Assembly: GCF_018130245.1 (NCBI RefSeq)
Contig: NZ_JAFCKP010000002.1
Coordinates: forward strand, 1-64,000
From: Bradyrhizobium sp. SZCCT0231
GTDB taxonomy: Bacteria > Pseudomonadota > Alphaproteobacteria > Rhizobiales > Xanthobacteraceae
DNA length: 64,000 nt
Direction: 5' to 3'
Positions 43,819-53,211 of this stretch are shown in pieces. The notes beneath the pieces are model-generated. The model searched no databases, was not told the origin of the DNA, and saw only the letters and a program-made list of their open reading frames with translations. Within the stretch, counting starts at the first letter, position 1; each line of letters starts with the position of its first letter. The translations under genes were made by a program, and so were the position numbers.

Positions 43819-44898
43819 TCAGGCATCCTTCGTGAACTTGCTGATGACGTCCATGAACGGCTTCGGCTTGAACTCGCCGTCGAGCGGCAGGGGGCGGTTC
43901 GGCTGCTTGTCCGCGCGGGCGAAGGTGCCGTTGATCCAGCTGTAGCGATCCGAAAGGCCCCAGGTCAGGATCGAGCGCACCGGGCCGCTGGTTGAGACGG
44001 CCGTCAGCAGATCGTCGACGCGCTTGGCGACGATGGCGTCGCGCTCTGCCGGATTGCCCGTCAGCTTCTGGTCGTCGACGTCGAGCTCGGTGATGAGCAC
44101 CTCGAGCCCCCAGGAGCGCAGCTCGGTCACGAATTCGGCGAGCCCGTGCGTATCGATCTCGAGCTCGGCGTGCAGATGCGATTGCAGCCCCACGGCGTGG
44201 AGCGGAACACCCTGGTCGAGCAGATCCATGATGAGGTTGCGATAGGCCGCCCGCTTGGCGATGAACGAGTCTTTCGCCGATTCGATGTCATATTCATTGA
44301 TCGCGAGCTTGACGAAGGGATCGGCCGCAGCCGCCGTGCGGAAAGCGAGCGGAATCCAGCTATGACCCAGATGCTGTGTCCAGAACGTGTCGCGCCGGTC
44401 TTTCGGTCCGCGGGGGTTGTCCGGGATCGGCTCGTTGACGACGTCCCACGACGTCAGCTTGTTCTTGTAGTAGGAGACGACGGTGCCGATGTGGTCGAGA
44501 TAGGCGCGCTCGACGCCCCTGGTGCTCTTGATCCGCTTGGTCCAGTCCGGAATGTCGTGATACCAGGCGAGTGCGTGGCCACGCATCGTCAGATCGTTGT
44601 CTCGCGCGAAATCCAAGATCGCGTCGGCGCGCTCGAAAGCGAACGTATGGGCGTCCGGCCGCAGCATCGGCCATTTCAGCTCGAGCACCGGCACCATCTG
44701 GGTGCAATAGGTGCTGATGGCCTCGCCGAGCCGCGGATCGGCTTGCAGGTCCCAGAGCGTCGCCGCAGCGCCAAAGCCGGGACGGCGCTGGGCGCGTTTC
44801 GACGCCGGCACCGCGGACGCAGATGTGCCTGCCGCGAGGGCTGCGGCGCTGCCGAGGAGAAATTCGCGTCTGTCGAGCCTGGTCACGGCAGTCCTCAT
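43819..44898 (-). CDS. Endo-1,4-beta-xylanase, GH10, TAT-exported
   Basis: This 359-aa glycoside hydrolase of family 10 has a twin-arginine signal (TRLDRREFLLGSAAALAAG). The acid/base Glu is in SWDVVNEPI and the nucleophile Glu in LEVLITELDVDD. The start at 44898 was chosen because the TAT signal begins there; an upstream frame is open to 45027. GH10 enzymes cut xylan, which would suit a plant-associated bacterium, but some family members act on bacterial polysaccharides. It is divergent from a flippase gene. Confidence 0.88.
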   Translation of the reverse strand: MRTAVTRLDRREFLLGSAAALAAGTSASAVPASKRAQRRPGFGAAATLWDLQADPRLGEAISTYCTQMVPVLELKWPMLRPDAHTFAFERADAILDFARDNDLTMRGHALAWYHDIPDWTKRIKSTRGVERAYLDHIGTVVSYYKNKLTSWDVVNEPIPDNPRGPKDRRDTFWTQHLGHSWIPLAFRTAAAADPFVKLAINEYDIESAKDSFIAKRAAYRNLIMDLLDQGVPLHAVGLQSHLHAELEIDTHGLAEFVTELRSWGLEVLITELDVDDQKLTGNPAERDAIVAKRVDDLLTAVSTSGPVRSILTWGLSDRYSWINGTFARADKQPNRPLPLDGEFKPKPFMDVISKFTKDA

Positions 44899-45190
44899 CG
44901 AGCCAACGCGGCATCGTACCAAGCGGCGCCTTGCCACGCCGGGGTTTTGCCTTGTTGGGTTAACCTCTGCCGTCCGCAAGTCATGGTTGCGTTCCATGAT
45001 CAGGCCTTGCCGCTCGAGGAAGGGCAAATTTAACGCTAACGCGCGAAAGCGACTTCAAAGCCGCATTCGCCGCCCGATCTGCAGACTTATGTGACACTCT
45101 CGAGCGATGCTGCGGCGCAGTTCGCCCGCCAGGATCCAATTGGATCAACCGTCGCCACACTCGCAAGACCGCTGCCGGTCCCGTGCTCGC

Positions 45191-46627
45191 ATGCTGAACC
45201 GCCATTTCTCGATCTATCTGGTCGCCTATATCCTGCCTGCGGCGGTGGGCTTCTTCGCTGTCACGGCCTATACGCGGCTCCTGAGCCCGGCTGAGTACGG
45301 CGTCTACGTCGTCGGCATCAGTCTTGCGGGCATTCTGGGCGCGATCTTCTTCGCCTGGATCAAGCTGTCGGTGTCCCGTTATCAGGCGATGTCGGCGGAG
45401 GTCGATTTTCGCGGCACGGCGATGGTCGCCTTCGCCCTCACGGTCGCGGTGCTCTGCGCCACCACCCCGCTGGTCGTCCTGTTCCGCAGCGACGTCAGTG
45501 TCGAGCTGCTGCTCGCCAGCATGTTCGTCGCGATCATGGCCAATGCGGTCGATGTCGGCCAGGAGTTCGAGCGCGCCAAGTTGCGGCCCTATCGGTTCGC
45601 AGCGATCTCGATCGTGCGCAGCGTCTCCAGCGTCGGCTTCGGTCTGCTCGGCATCTGGCTCGGCTGGGGTGGATTGGGGCTGCTGGCCGCGTTTGGCCTG
45701 GGATCGCTCGCCGGCATCATCCTGAATCTCGCAGGCGACCGTACCAGGATCGCGCGCTTCCAGCGCAGCCAGTTCATGCAGCTGGCGCGCTACGGCCTGC
45801 CGCTGACCTTGGCAGGATTGTCCGTTGCCGTCTATTCGGCCTGCGACCGGCTCATTGTCGCCTATTTGCTCGGCAAGGATGCTGCCGGCATCTTCGGCGT
45901 TGCCGCCGATCTGCCGCGCCAGTTCATGGTGATGATCGCATCCAGCGTTGCTGCGGCGACCGTGCCGCTGGTGTTCCGGTCATTGTCCGAGAACAGCAAC
46001 GAGACGACGCGGGAGCGGCTGACCGAAAGCCTCGAGCTCCTGCTGGTCGTCGTGGCACCCGTCGCGGTGTGGCTCGCGCTTGCGGCGGACCAGGTCGCCG
46101 GCACGCTCGTCGGCATCGACTTTCGGGACGGCGTCTCGGCGCTGCTGCCGACGCTGGTGCTCGCCCGCTTCTTCGGTATCGCCAATCAGTTCTACGTGCA
46201 GATCAGCTTTCAGCTCGCCGAGCGGCCCTTCATGCTGGCGGCGCAATCCTTTCTCACGCTGGTGATCAGCGTGATCCTGATGTTCGTGCTGATTGCCGCT
46301 TACGGCCTCTACGGCGCGGCGCTGGCGACGCTGGCGACCGAGGCGATCGGCTTCCTCGTTGCCGTCGTGCTGATGCATCGCGCCCACCCGGTCCCGTTCG
46401 AGCTCAATCGTCTCGGCGGCGTTGCCGCCTCCGCAGCCGTGATGGCGGCCGCGATTCTGGTTGCCCGATCGCAAGCGGGCGGCACCGGCCTCGTCTCGCT
46501 CGTCATCGTCAGCCTCGCCGGCGGCCTTGCTTATGCCGCTGCGGCCTGGCTGCTGAATGTTGCGAACGTGCGAACCTTGTCGCTGCGATTTCTTCGCACG
46601 TTCAACCGCAAGGCGCTGGGCGTTTAG
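45191..46627 (+). CDS. Polysaccharide flippase (Wzx/MATE-like)
   Basis: This 478-aa integral membrane protein has about 12-14 hydrophobic helices throughout. The N-terminal (YILPAAVGFFAVTAYTRLLSPAEYG) and central (GLPLTLAGLSVAVYSACDRLIVAYLLG) segments are typical of oligosaccharide flippases. It would move lipid-linked repeat units across the inner membrane. ATG 45191 is preferred; the open frame extends to 45107. No Wzy polymerase or full glycosyltransferase cluster is in the window. Confidence 0.85.
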   Translation: MLNRHFSIYLVAYILPAAVGFFAVTAYTRLLSPAEYGVYVVGISLAGILGAIFFAWIKLSVSRYQAMSAEVDFRGTAMVAFALTVAVLCATTPLVVLFRSDVSVELLLASMFVAIMANAVDVGQEFERAKLRPYRFAAISIVRSVSSVGFGLLGIWLGWGGLGLLAAFGLGSLAGIILNLAGDRTRIARFQRSQFMQLARYGLPLTLAGLSVAVYSACDRLIVAYLLGKDAAGIFGVAADLPRQFMVMIASSVAAATVPLVFRSLSENSNETTRERLTESLELLLVVVAPVAVWLALAADQVAGTLVGIDFRDGVSALLPTLVLARFFGIANQFYVQISFQLAERPFMLAAQSFLTLVISVILMFVLIAAYGLYGAALATLATEAIGFLVAVVLMHRAHPVPFELNRLGGVAASAAVMAAAILVARSQAGGTGLVSLVIVSLAGGLAYAAAAWLLNVANVRTLSLRFLRTFNRKALGV

Positions 46628-46894
46628 TTGCGCGCCGGTGGGCGTCGCCGTCACGACGCATCCCCCGGGCAGCTAACCGGACATTCTGCCGCAGCGCTCG
46701 GGGCCAGCTTCGGGCCAGCCTCGCCTGAAGGCCGCCTTTCGCGGGCGCGAACCGTCGTATATGAAAGATTTGTCGCCGGAACGTGCCGAATCTCGCCACA
46801 GACGGAACGTAAGGCGGCTGCGATTTCTTAATGCAATGATTCCAATCTGACGCGTGATCGGCACAGGCGGACTGGCATTTCGACCGAGGATGGC

Positions 46895-48451
46895 ATGAAA
46901 AACCTGATGACAACGGCGCAATCCACCGTGGCGATGCGGCGTTGGGGGCCTCCCGGAATTGTGGCGTTGGCGGCGATGGTCGCATTGACGGCGGCGGCCC
47001 CGGCAACCGCTGCCAAGCAGCCGCGCCAGGCGGCCGAGGCGGTGGCGCCGCGTGTGGCCGGCGAGCCGATCATGGCGATCGTGTCGATCAAGAGCCAGCA
47101 GGTCACTTTCTATGATGCCGATGGCTGGATCCTGCGCGCGCCGGTGTCGACCGGCACCACGGGTCGCGAGACGCCGGCCGGCGTGTTCGCGATCATCGAG
47201 AAGGACAAGGACCACCGTTCGACCATGTATGACGATGCCTGGATGCCGAACATGCAGCGCATCACCTGGAACGGTATCGCGCTGCATGGCGGACCGCTGC
47301 CCGGCTATGCCGCCTCGCACGGTTGCGTGCGCATGCCGTTCGGCTTCGCCGAGAACCTGTTCGACAAGACGTATATCGGGATGCGGGTGATCATCTCGCC
47401 CCACGATACGGTACCGACCGATATCTCTCATCCCTCGCTGCTCGTGCCGAAGCCGGAGGCCATCGCGGCAGCGCCCGGCCGCGCCGACAAGCTCTCCGCC
47501 GAGGCCGAGGAGGCCACAAGGGCGGCCGACGAGGCCAAGAAGGCTGCTTCCGCCGCCGCAAAGGAAGCCGCCTCGCTCCCCGCCGCGCTGCGCAAGCTGG
47601 AGCAGCAGAAGGCCCGCGCAGATGCCGAGCTCGCCTTCGCCGACAAGACGCTCGCGAACGCCAGGAACGATCAGGCCCGCGCCAAGGCCGAGGAGTTGAA
47701 GCAAAAGACGGCGGCGAAGGCCGCCGACGCGGCGACGCAGCTCGACGCCGCCAGGGCCGCCGCGCAGCCGAAGCGCGATGCAGCGGCCGCCGCGAAGGAA
47801 ACCGCGAAGGCGGCCGCGGCCAGGAAGGCCGACGCCGTCAAGGCGGCGACCGACGCAAAGCTCGCGGGCGAGCCGGTCTCGGTTTACATCAGCCGTGCGA
47901 CACAGAAGCTTTACGTGCGGCGGAACACGCACAAGCCGGCGCCCGACGGCGGCGGCGAGGTGTTCGACACCAGCATCGAGGTTCCCGTCACGATCCGCAA
48001 TCCCGACCAGCCGCTCGGCACGCATATCTTCACGGCGATGGCGAAGACCGATACGGGCCTGCGCTGGAGCGTCGTCTCGATCGAGAACGGCGACGAGGCG
48101 CGCAATGCGCTCGACCGGGTCACGATCCCGCAGGACGTGTGGGATCGCATCGGGCCAACCGCGTTGCCGCGCTCCTCGATCGTCATCTCCGATGAGCCGC
48201 TCAGCAGCGAGACCAATTACCGGACCGAGTTCGTCGCGGTGCTGAGCGATCAGCCGCAAGGCGGCTTCATCACGCGCAAGCCGACCGCGCCAGCCATGAT
48301 CGCGAGCGATGACGGCTGGGACAACGGCGGCAACGGCTTCGGCTTCTTCTTCCAGCAGCGCGATCCGTACGTCCAGCCGGCCAACCCACGCCGGCGTAGC
48401 CAGTACCAGTATTATCAGCCGGCGCAGCCGATGCAGCGGGGCTTCTGGTAA
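46895..48451 (+). CDS. L,D-transpeptidase with an apparent second, degenerate catalytic domain
   Basis: This 518-aa exported protein has a signal segment (GIVALAAMVALTAAAPATAA) and an active YkuD domain at about residues 55-170, with the catalytic SHGCVRMP (Cys144). A long Ala/Lys/Glu-rich helical region (about 190-325) follows. A second domain (about 330-460) repeats the YkuD-like pattern VYISRATQKLYVRR ... PLGTHIFTAM, but where HGC is expected it has LPRSSIVISDE, with no Cys. The C-terminus is Tyr/Gln-rich. The first domain should crosslink peptidoglycan or attach proteins to it; the second could bind. Confidence 0.8.
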   Translation: MKNLMTTAQSTVAMRRWGPPGIVALAAMVALTAAAPATAAKQPRQAAEAVAPRVAGEPIMAIVSIKSQQVTFYDADGWILRAPVSTGTTGRETPAGVFAIIEKDKDHRSTMYDDAWMPNMQRITWNGIALHGGPLPGYAASHGCVRMPFGFAENLFDKTYIGMRVIISPHDTVPTDISHPSLLVPKPEAIAAAPGRADKLSAEAEEATRAADEAKKAASAAAKEAASLPAALRKLEQQKARADAELAFADKTLANARNDQARAKAEELKQKTAAKAADAATQLDAARAAAQPKRDAAAAAKETAKAAAARKADAVKAATDAKLAGEPVSVYISRATQKLYVRRNTHKPAPDGGGEVFDTSIEVPVTIRNPDQPLGTHIFTAMAKTDTGLRWSVVSIENGDEARNALDRVTIPQDVWDRIGPTALPRSSIVISDEPLSSETNYRTEFVAVLSDQPQGGFITRKPTAPAMIASDDGWDNGGNGFGFFFQQRDPYVQPANPRRRSQYQYYQPAQPMQRGFW

Positions 48452-48480
48452 GGACGTGCTGCGTCGCCTGGCGCCCGCAA

Positions 48481-49293
48481 CTATGGGCGCGCCTCGATCA
48501 CGATCGCCTGGATCTTGCCCTCGACCGGTCCGGACCCATGGCGCCTCCGGATCGCCTCGGCAACGATATCGGTTGCAGCCTGAAGCTTGCTGGCATCCCT
48601 TGCCTCGATCTCGCTGCGCAGCGGCGTGCCCTGGCAGAGCGCGGTGGCGGCATATTCGGCCGACGGCGCGCGGCTGATTTCAGATCGCGTTTCGATCGAT
48701 ATGTCATGGAAGCCCGCTCGTTCGAGGTCGCCTCTGATGACGGCCTTGTCGCAATAGCCGTGCGGCGTCCGGATCATGAAGCGCGGTGGATCGTCGGGAA
48801 ACAGCTTTTCGAGCGCGACCGTGGCTTCCTGCGTCAGCACATTGTCCTCGATGCGATCCCAGACGTTGAAGACGAACGTGCCGTCGCCCTTCAGGACTCG
48901 CTTCACCTCTCCGTAAGCCTTGACCCGGTCCGGAAAGAACATCGCGCCGAACTGGCAGCAGGCCATGTCGAACTCGGCGTCACCGAAGGGCAGGGCCATT
49001 CCGTCCGCCTGGCGCCAGGTGATGCGATCATCACCCGCCTGGCGCTGCGCGGCAACCGCGAGCATCGGTTCGTTGAGATCGGTCGCAACGTAGCGGATGC
49101 CGCTCGGCAGCGCCGCCGCGACGGCGCGCGTCACCGCGCCGGTGCCTGCCGCGATCTCCAGCAGCACGGAGGGAGATCGCGCGGCGACGCGCCGAGCCAT
49201 GTCCTCCGCATAGACGGCGAAGATCATCGGCACCAGATATTCGTCGTAGAGTTTTGGGATCGAGCCGGCGAAAACCTTGTCAGTGTCGGACAT
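48481..49293 (-). CDS. Class I SAM-dependent methyltransferase
   Basis: This 270-aa methyltransferase of the UbiE/small-molecule type has motif I LLEIAAGTGAVTRAVAA, DGMALPFGDAEFDMACCQFG and GTFVFNVWDRIEDN. Substrate unknown. It is separated from the following operon by 95 bp and convergent with the L,D-transpeptidase. There is no signal peptide. Confidence 0.82.
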   Translation of the reverse strand: MSDTDKVFAGSIPKLYDEYLVPMIFAVYAEDMARRVAARSPSVLLEIAAGTGAVTRAVAAALPSGIRYVATDLNEPMLAVAAQRQAGDDRITWRQADGMALPFGDAEFDMACCQFGAMFFPDRVKAYGEVKRVLKGDGTFVFNVWDRIEDNVLTQEATVALEKLFPDDPPRFMIRTPHGYCDKAVIRGDLERAGFHDISIETRSEISRAPSAEYAATALCQGTPLRSEIEARDASKLQAATDIVAEAIRRRHGSGPVEGKIQAIVIEARP

Positions 49294-49388
49294 GCTCAGC
49301 CTCGCTGAAGGTTCGGATGCGGCCTTACGTTAACATGGTTTTCTCTCTGTCGCGCCGGCAACGACGTAAATCCTGCCGGCGATCGGCC

Positions 49389-49928
49389 CTATGATCTGCC
49401 GCTGCCGACCTCGCGGATCGGCCGCGTGCCGTCCCAGCTCATCGCGGCCTGCCGCACCTTCTCGAAGAACGGGCCCTTGGTGCCGCTGATGTCGGAGATC
49501 TCGATCACCGTGCCCGGATGCGCCTGCGTGTCGAAATAGGCAAAGCGCCCCTTGTCGCCGCCGATCTGGCCCTCATGGCCGATCCTGTAGCCGAGCCCGA
49601 GCGCCTTGTCGTAGAGCGCCTGATAGTCATGGCTCCAGTACGACATGTGCTGGAGGCCTTCGTGCCCGGCATCGAGAAACTCCTTGTAGAGCGAGGGTGC
49701 GTCGTTGCGCTGCTGGATCAGCTCGATCTGGAGGTCGCCGGAATTGGCCAGCGCAATGCTCATCTCGACGGCGGAATCCTGGCCGCGATGGCGGAACCAG
49801 TCGGTCTTGACCCGGTCCATGTAGTACCAGGGGCCGACGCCCATCACCTCGATCCAGTGCCTCATCGCGGCGTGGATGTCCCGCACCACATATCCGTTCT
49901 GGCGCACCGCGCCGAAGATGCGGCTCAT
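49389..49928 (-). CDS. VOC-family (glyoxalase/dioxygenase fold) protein
   Basis: This 179-aa vicinal-oxygen-chelate protein begins MSRIFGAVRQNGYVVRDIHA and has one visible metal-site set: VRDIHAAMRHWIEVMG, LQHMSYWSHD and HPGTVIEISDI. Such enzymes include epimerases, dioxygenases and lyases acting on small acids. It is the last gene of a four-gene minus-strand unit with two solute-binding proteins and an MBL hydrolase, 25 bp after the TctC-like gene. Confidence 0.78.
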   Translation of the reverse strand: MSRIFGAVRQNGYVVRDIHAAMRHWIEVMGVGPWYYMDRVKTDWFRHRGQDSAVEMSIALANSGDLQIELIQQRNDAPSLYKEFLDAGHEGLQHMSYWSHDYQALYDKALGLGYRIGHEGQIGGDKGRFAYFDTQAHPGTVIEISDISGTKGPFFEKVRQAAMSWDGTRPIREVGSGRS

Positions 49929-49953
49929 GCCCGCGCTCCTCTTGTCACGTTGA

Positions 49954-50922
49954 TCACTTGACCTCGATGCCTGCGTCCTTGGCAACCTGCTTCCAGGCCG
50001 CGATGTCGCGGGCGTTGATGTCGCGCTGTTCCTCGCCCGGGACGAATTGCGCCGTGATGCCGAGCTTCAACAGCTTCTCCTTGACCTCGGCATCGCCGAG
50101 TGCGTCCTGCAGCGCCGCTGACAGTTTCTTCGCGATCGGCGGAGCAAGCCCCGCGGGCGCATACATCGCCCAGGACAGGCTGCGGTCGAATGCCACGCCC
50201 TGCTCCTTGTAGCTGGCGACGTCAGGCAGGCTCGGCGAACGCTCGCCGCAGGCGGCCAGCGCCTTGATCGAGCCGTCCTTCACCAGCGGCGTTGCGGTGG
50301 CGACGTCGAGCGTTGCCAGCGAGATGTGGCCGCCGAGCAGGTCGCCGGCCAGCTTTGCGATGCCGTTGAACGGCACGTGGTCCATCCTGATGCCGGTCTG
50401 CTGCATCAGGATTTCGGCGCAGAATTGCCCGGTCGAGCCGACGCCCCAGCTGCCGTACTGGATCGGCTCGCCCTTCCTGGCCAGCGCGACCAGGCCCTTG
50501 ATGTCATTGGCGGCAAAGTCCTTGGTCGCGACCAGCATGATGGAGGAGACACCGACGCGCCCGATCGTCGTAAAGTCCTTGATCGAATCGTAGGGCAGCT
50601 TCGGATAGATCGCCGGCGCCAGCACATGCGTGGTCATGCCGCCGACGGTGATGGTGTAGCCGTCATTCGCAGATGTCGCGACCATCTGCGTGCCGAGCGT
50701 GCCGGCGGCGCCGGTGTGGTTCTCGATATAGATGCTCTGTCCGAGCGTTTTGGCCATCCTGTCCGCAAGCAGCCGGCCGACCACGTCGCCGCCGCCGCCG
50801 GCCGCATAGGGCAGCAGCATCTTGATCTTGCGGGTGGGGTAGGCGGCAGGATCCTCGGCGCGTGCCGGCAACATCGCCGACAGCAATGCGAGCAGTGAGA
50901 GCGTGACGGTGCGCAGCATCAT
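49954..50922 (-). CDS. TctC/Bug-family periplasmic solute-binding protein
   Basis: This 322-aa exported binding protein has a signal sequence (LRTVTLSLLALLSAMLPARA). The tripartite-tricarboxylate pattern follows (YPTRKIKMLLPYAAGGGGDVVGRLLADRMAK). These proteins bind carboxylates and feed TctAB permeases, but no tctA or tctB is nearby, so it is an orphan that may share a permease. GGGGGA lies 8 nt before the ATG at 50922. Confidence 0.87.
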   Translation of the reverse strand: MMLRTVTLSLLALLSAMLPARAEDPAAYPTRKIKMLLPYAAGGGGDVVGRLLADRMAKTLGQSIYIENHTGAAGTLGTQMVATSANDGYTITVGGMTTHVLAPAIYPKLPYDSIKDFTTIGRVGVSSIMLVATKDFAANDIKGLVALARKGEPIQYGSWGVGSTGQFCAEILMQQTGIRMDHVPFNGIAKLAGDLLGGHISLATLDVATATPLVKDGSIKALAACGERSPSLPDVASYKEQGVAFDRSLSWAMYAPAGLAPPIAKKLSAALQDALGDAEVKEKLLKLGITAQFVPGEEQRDINARDIAAWKQVAKDAGIEVK

Positions 50923-50935
50923 GATGTGTTTCCCC

Positions 50936-51829
50936 CTAATCCTCGAAACGAAATCTGTAGGCATCGCCATGCCTGATCACGCGCCCCGCAGTCGGTGCGG
51001 GAAAATGGCCGGTCAGCAGATAGCTCGGCGTGTCCGCGAGCTCCTCCAGCAGCGCCAGCCGCGTTGCGACTGCCGCGGCCGGATCGACATCGGCGGCATT
51101 CGACAGCCACGGCGCGGCGCACTGGATCGGATGATGGATGACGTCGCCCGACATCACCGCGTGATCATGCCCGCCATTGAGGTGGATCTGCATGTTGCCG
51201 GCGGTGTGGCCCGGCGCCGGCGCGAAGCGTAAGGCGGCGTCGCCATCGTCGGACAGACGGTGGTCGGTCTCGACGAGTTCGGCGAGACCGGCGGCGACCA
51301 CCGGCAGCACGGAGTCCTCGAACGAGCCATGGTTCACCGGGCTCCTCGGCGCCGCATTGTGCGCGGCTTCGAAATGCCGGTACTCCTCGCGCCCCATCAG
51401 ATAGCGCGCGTTGGGGAAGGTCGGCACCCAGCGGCCGTCGAGGAGCCGCGTATTCCAGCCGACGTGATCGACATGTAGATGCGTGCACATCACGAAGTCG
51501 ACCTGTTCGGGCGCGACACCCAGCGCTTGCATGTTTTCGAGATACGGCTGATTGAGATTGTTCCATGCCGGCACCCGTGGTCGCTTCTTGTGGTTGCCGC
51601 AGCAGGTGTCGACGATGGCGGTCCAGCGCGGCGTGCGCACGAGATAGGAGTGATGGCTGAGGAGGAAGCGGCCGGTCTCCGGCTCGATATAGCGGTGATC
51701 GAGCCAGCTGCGGTTCTCCGCAATCACCGCGTCGGTGACGTTGGCGAACAGCCAGGTCTTCTCAAAAACGAGCGCTGGGATCTCGCTGACGAGATCGACC
51801 CGCATGCTGCCGATCTTCACCTGCCGCAT
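50936..51829 (-). CDS. MBL-fold metal-dependent hydrolase
   Basis: This 297-aa metallo-beta-lactamase-fold protein has the dinuclear zinc motif THLHVDHVGW, then APGHTAGN and a final LLTGHFPAP His. It is similar in layout to N-acyl-homoserine lactonases and arylsulfonate or lactone hydrolases. No signal peptide, so cytoplasmic. It begins 4 nt after the ABC binding-protein stop and ends 13 nt before the TctC-like gene. Likely opens a lactone or ester in the catabolic route of this locus; the substrate is unknown. Confidence 0.8.
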   Translation of the reverse strand: MRQVKIGSMRVDLVSEIPALVFEKTWLFANVTDAVIAENRSWLDHRYIEPETGRFLLSHHSYLVRTPRWTAIVDTCCGNHKKRPRVPAWNNLNQPYLENMQALGVAPEQVDFVMCTHLHVDHVGWNTRLLDGRWVPTFPNARYLMGREEYRHFEAAHNAAPRSPVNHGSFEDSVLPVVAAGLAELVETDHRLSDDGDAALRFAPAPGHTAGNMQIHLNGGHDHAVMSGDVIHHPIQCAAPWLSNAADVDPAAAVATRLALLEELADTPSYLLTGHFPAPTAGRVIRHGDAYRFRFED

Positions 51830-51833
51830 CGGC

Positions 51834-53045
51834 TCAGTTCTTCAGGAGATCGCCGAACGGCACCCAGCGCGTGCCGTCAAAACGGATGAGCTGGAGGCTC
51901 GTCATCGGCGTGTAGCGCTCGGGCGAGTTGCTCACCGCGGTGCCGTTGATCAGCATCGGCAGGCGCACGTCCTTCATGGTGGTCGCCTGCTTCATGACGT
52001 TGGCGCGGGTGAGGTCGTTGCCTGATGCCTTCAGCACCGTCACCAGCGTCTGCGCGATGGTGTAGCCGTAGACGTTGAGCCAGTCGCTCTTGTTGGCGTC
52101 CGGCATGTACTTGTCCATGAACGCGGCCCATTCCTTGTAGCCGGCATCGTCCTTCAGCGCGGGATCGGTCGCGTCCTTCAGGTACTGGCTGGAGATGACG
52201 CCGGTGGAATTGTCCTTGCCGGCCGGCTCCAGCACGCCGCTGATCGAGGCCGAGACGTTGGAGATGATGGTCACGGGCTTCCAGCCGATCTCGCCGATCT
52301 TGCGGATCGCCTGGGCCGCGAATTTCGGCGTCGCCGCCACCAGCACGACGTCGGCCCCGGCGGTCCTCAACTGCAGAATCTGGGTGTCGACGGTCGGTGC
52401 GGACGTCTCATAAGCGGCGCGCGCGACGATGGCTTCGCCGCTGCCGAGCCCTTCCTCCAGCGCCTTCAGATAGTCCTTGCCGAGGTCGTCGTTCTGGTAG
52501 AGCACGCCGATCTTCGCATTGGCGTGGCTCGCCTTGATGTGCTTGGCGTAGGCGATCGCCTCGTCGCGATAGGTCGGCTGCCAGCCGACGGTCCACGAAA
52601 AATTCTTCGGGTCGTCCCACTTCGCCGCGCCCGAGCCCAGGAACAGCTGCGGCACCTTGCGGTCGTTGAGATATTTGTGCACGGCGCTGTTGGTCGGCGT
52701 GCCGACACCGCCGAAGATCAAAAGCACTTCCTCGCTCTCGACCAGCCGCCGCGTCTGCTCCACCGTCTTCGGCGGGCTGTAGGCATCGTCGGCGATGATC
52801 ATCTGGATGCGCCGTCCGTTGACGCCGCCCTCGTCGTTCACTTTGCGGAAATAGGCCTCCGCCGATTTCGCGATCTGCGCGAACGCCGACACCGGGCCGC
52901 TCAGCGGCGCGGTGGTGCCGATCTTGATGGTCTTGTCGTCGGCGCCGGGATCGTATTTCGCGGTTTGGGCAGAGGCGCTGCTGCTTGCGAGCAGCGGCAA
53001 CAGGATGCAAGCCACGGCCAGGCGAGGGCGGGCAAAGCGCGCCAT
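51834..53045 (-). CDS. Branched-chain-type ABC transporter substrate-binding protein
   Basis: This 403-aa periplasmic binding protein of the LivJ-like family (Peripla_BP_6) has a signal sequence (RLAVACILLPLLASSSASA). KIGTTAPLSGPVSAFAQIAKS marks the ligand-binding start. No LivHMGF permease or ATPase genes are present, so it is an orphan. GGGAG precedes the ATG at 53045. It is the first gene of the minus-strand operon, facing the TetR gene across two palindromes. Confidence 0.88.
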   Translation of the reverse strand: MARFARPRLAVACILLPLLASSSASAQTAKYDPGADDKTIKIGTTAPLSGPVSAFAQIAKSAEAYFRKVNDEGGVNGRRIQMIIADDAYSPPKTVEQTRRLVESEEVLLIFGGVGTPTNSAVHKYLNDRKVPQLFLGSGAAKWDDPKNFSWTVGWQPTYRDEAIAYAKHIKASHANAKIGVLYQNDDLGKDYLKALEEGLGSGEAIVARAAYETSAPTVDTQILQLRTAGADVVLVAATPKFAAQAIRKIGEIGWKPVTIISNVSASISGVLEPAGKDNSTGVISSQYLKDATDPALKDDAGYKEWAAFMDKYMPDANKSDWLNVYGYTIAQTLVTVLKASGNDLTRANVMKQATTMKDVRLPMLINGTAVSNSPERYTPMTSLQLIRFDGTRWVPFGDLLKN

Positions 53046-53155
53046 GGGTCGTCTCCCAAAATTGCTCTCCGCCTCTCGATGGAGCGGAGTTGAAACGCGA
53101 GAACAGCGCCCGAAAGCGAGCTTGCGGGCCGCGCTCGTCGCCATCACTCTGGCAA

Positions 53156-53203
53156 ACGAACGATCGTTCGTACGGTTGACTAGCGAACGATCGTTCGTTA
53201 GTC
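53156..53203. promoter_or_regulatory. Two palindromic TetR operators
   Basis: ACGAACGATCGTTCGT (53156-53171) is a perfect 16-bp palindrome. CGAACGATCGTTCG (53184-53197) repeats its 14-bp core inside a 26-bp inverted repeat with one mismatched pair. Centres are 27 bp apart. They lie between the divergent SBP gene and the TetR gene and end 9 bp before the TetR ATG, so autorepression and repression of the minus operon are likely. Confidence 0.8.
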
Positions 53204-53211
53204 AAGTCCTC

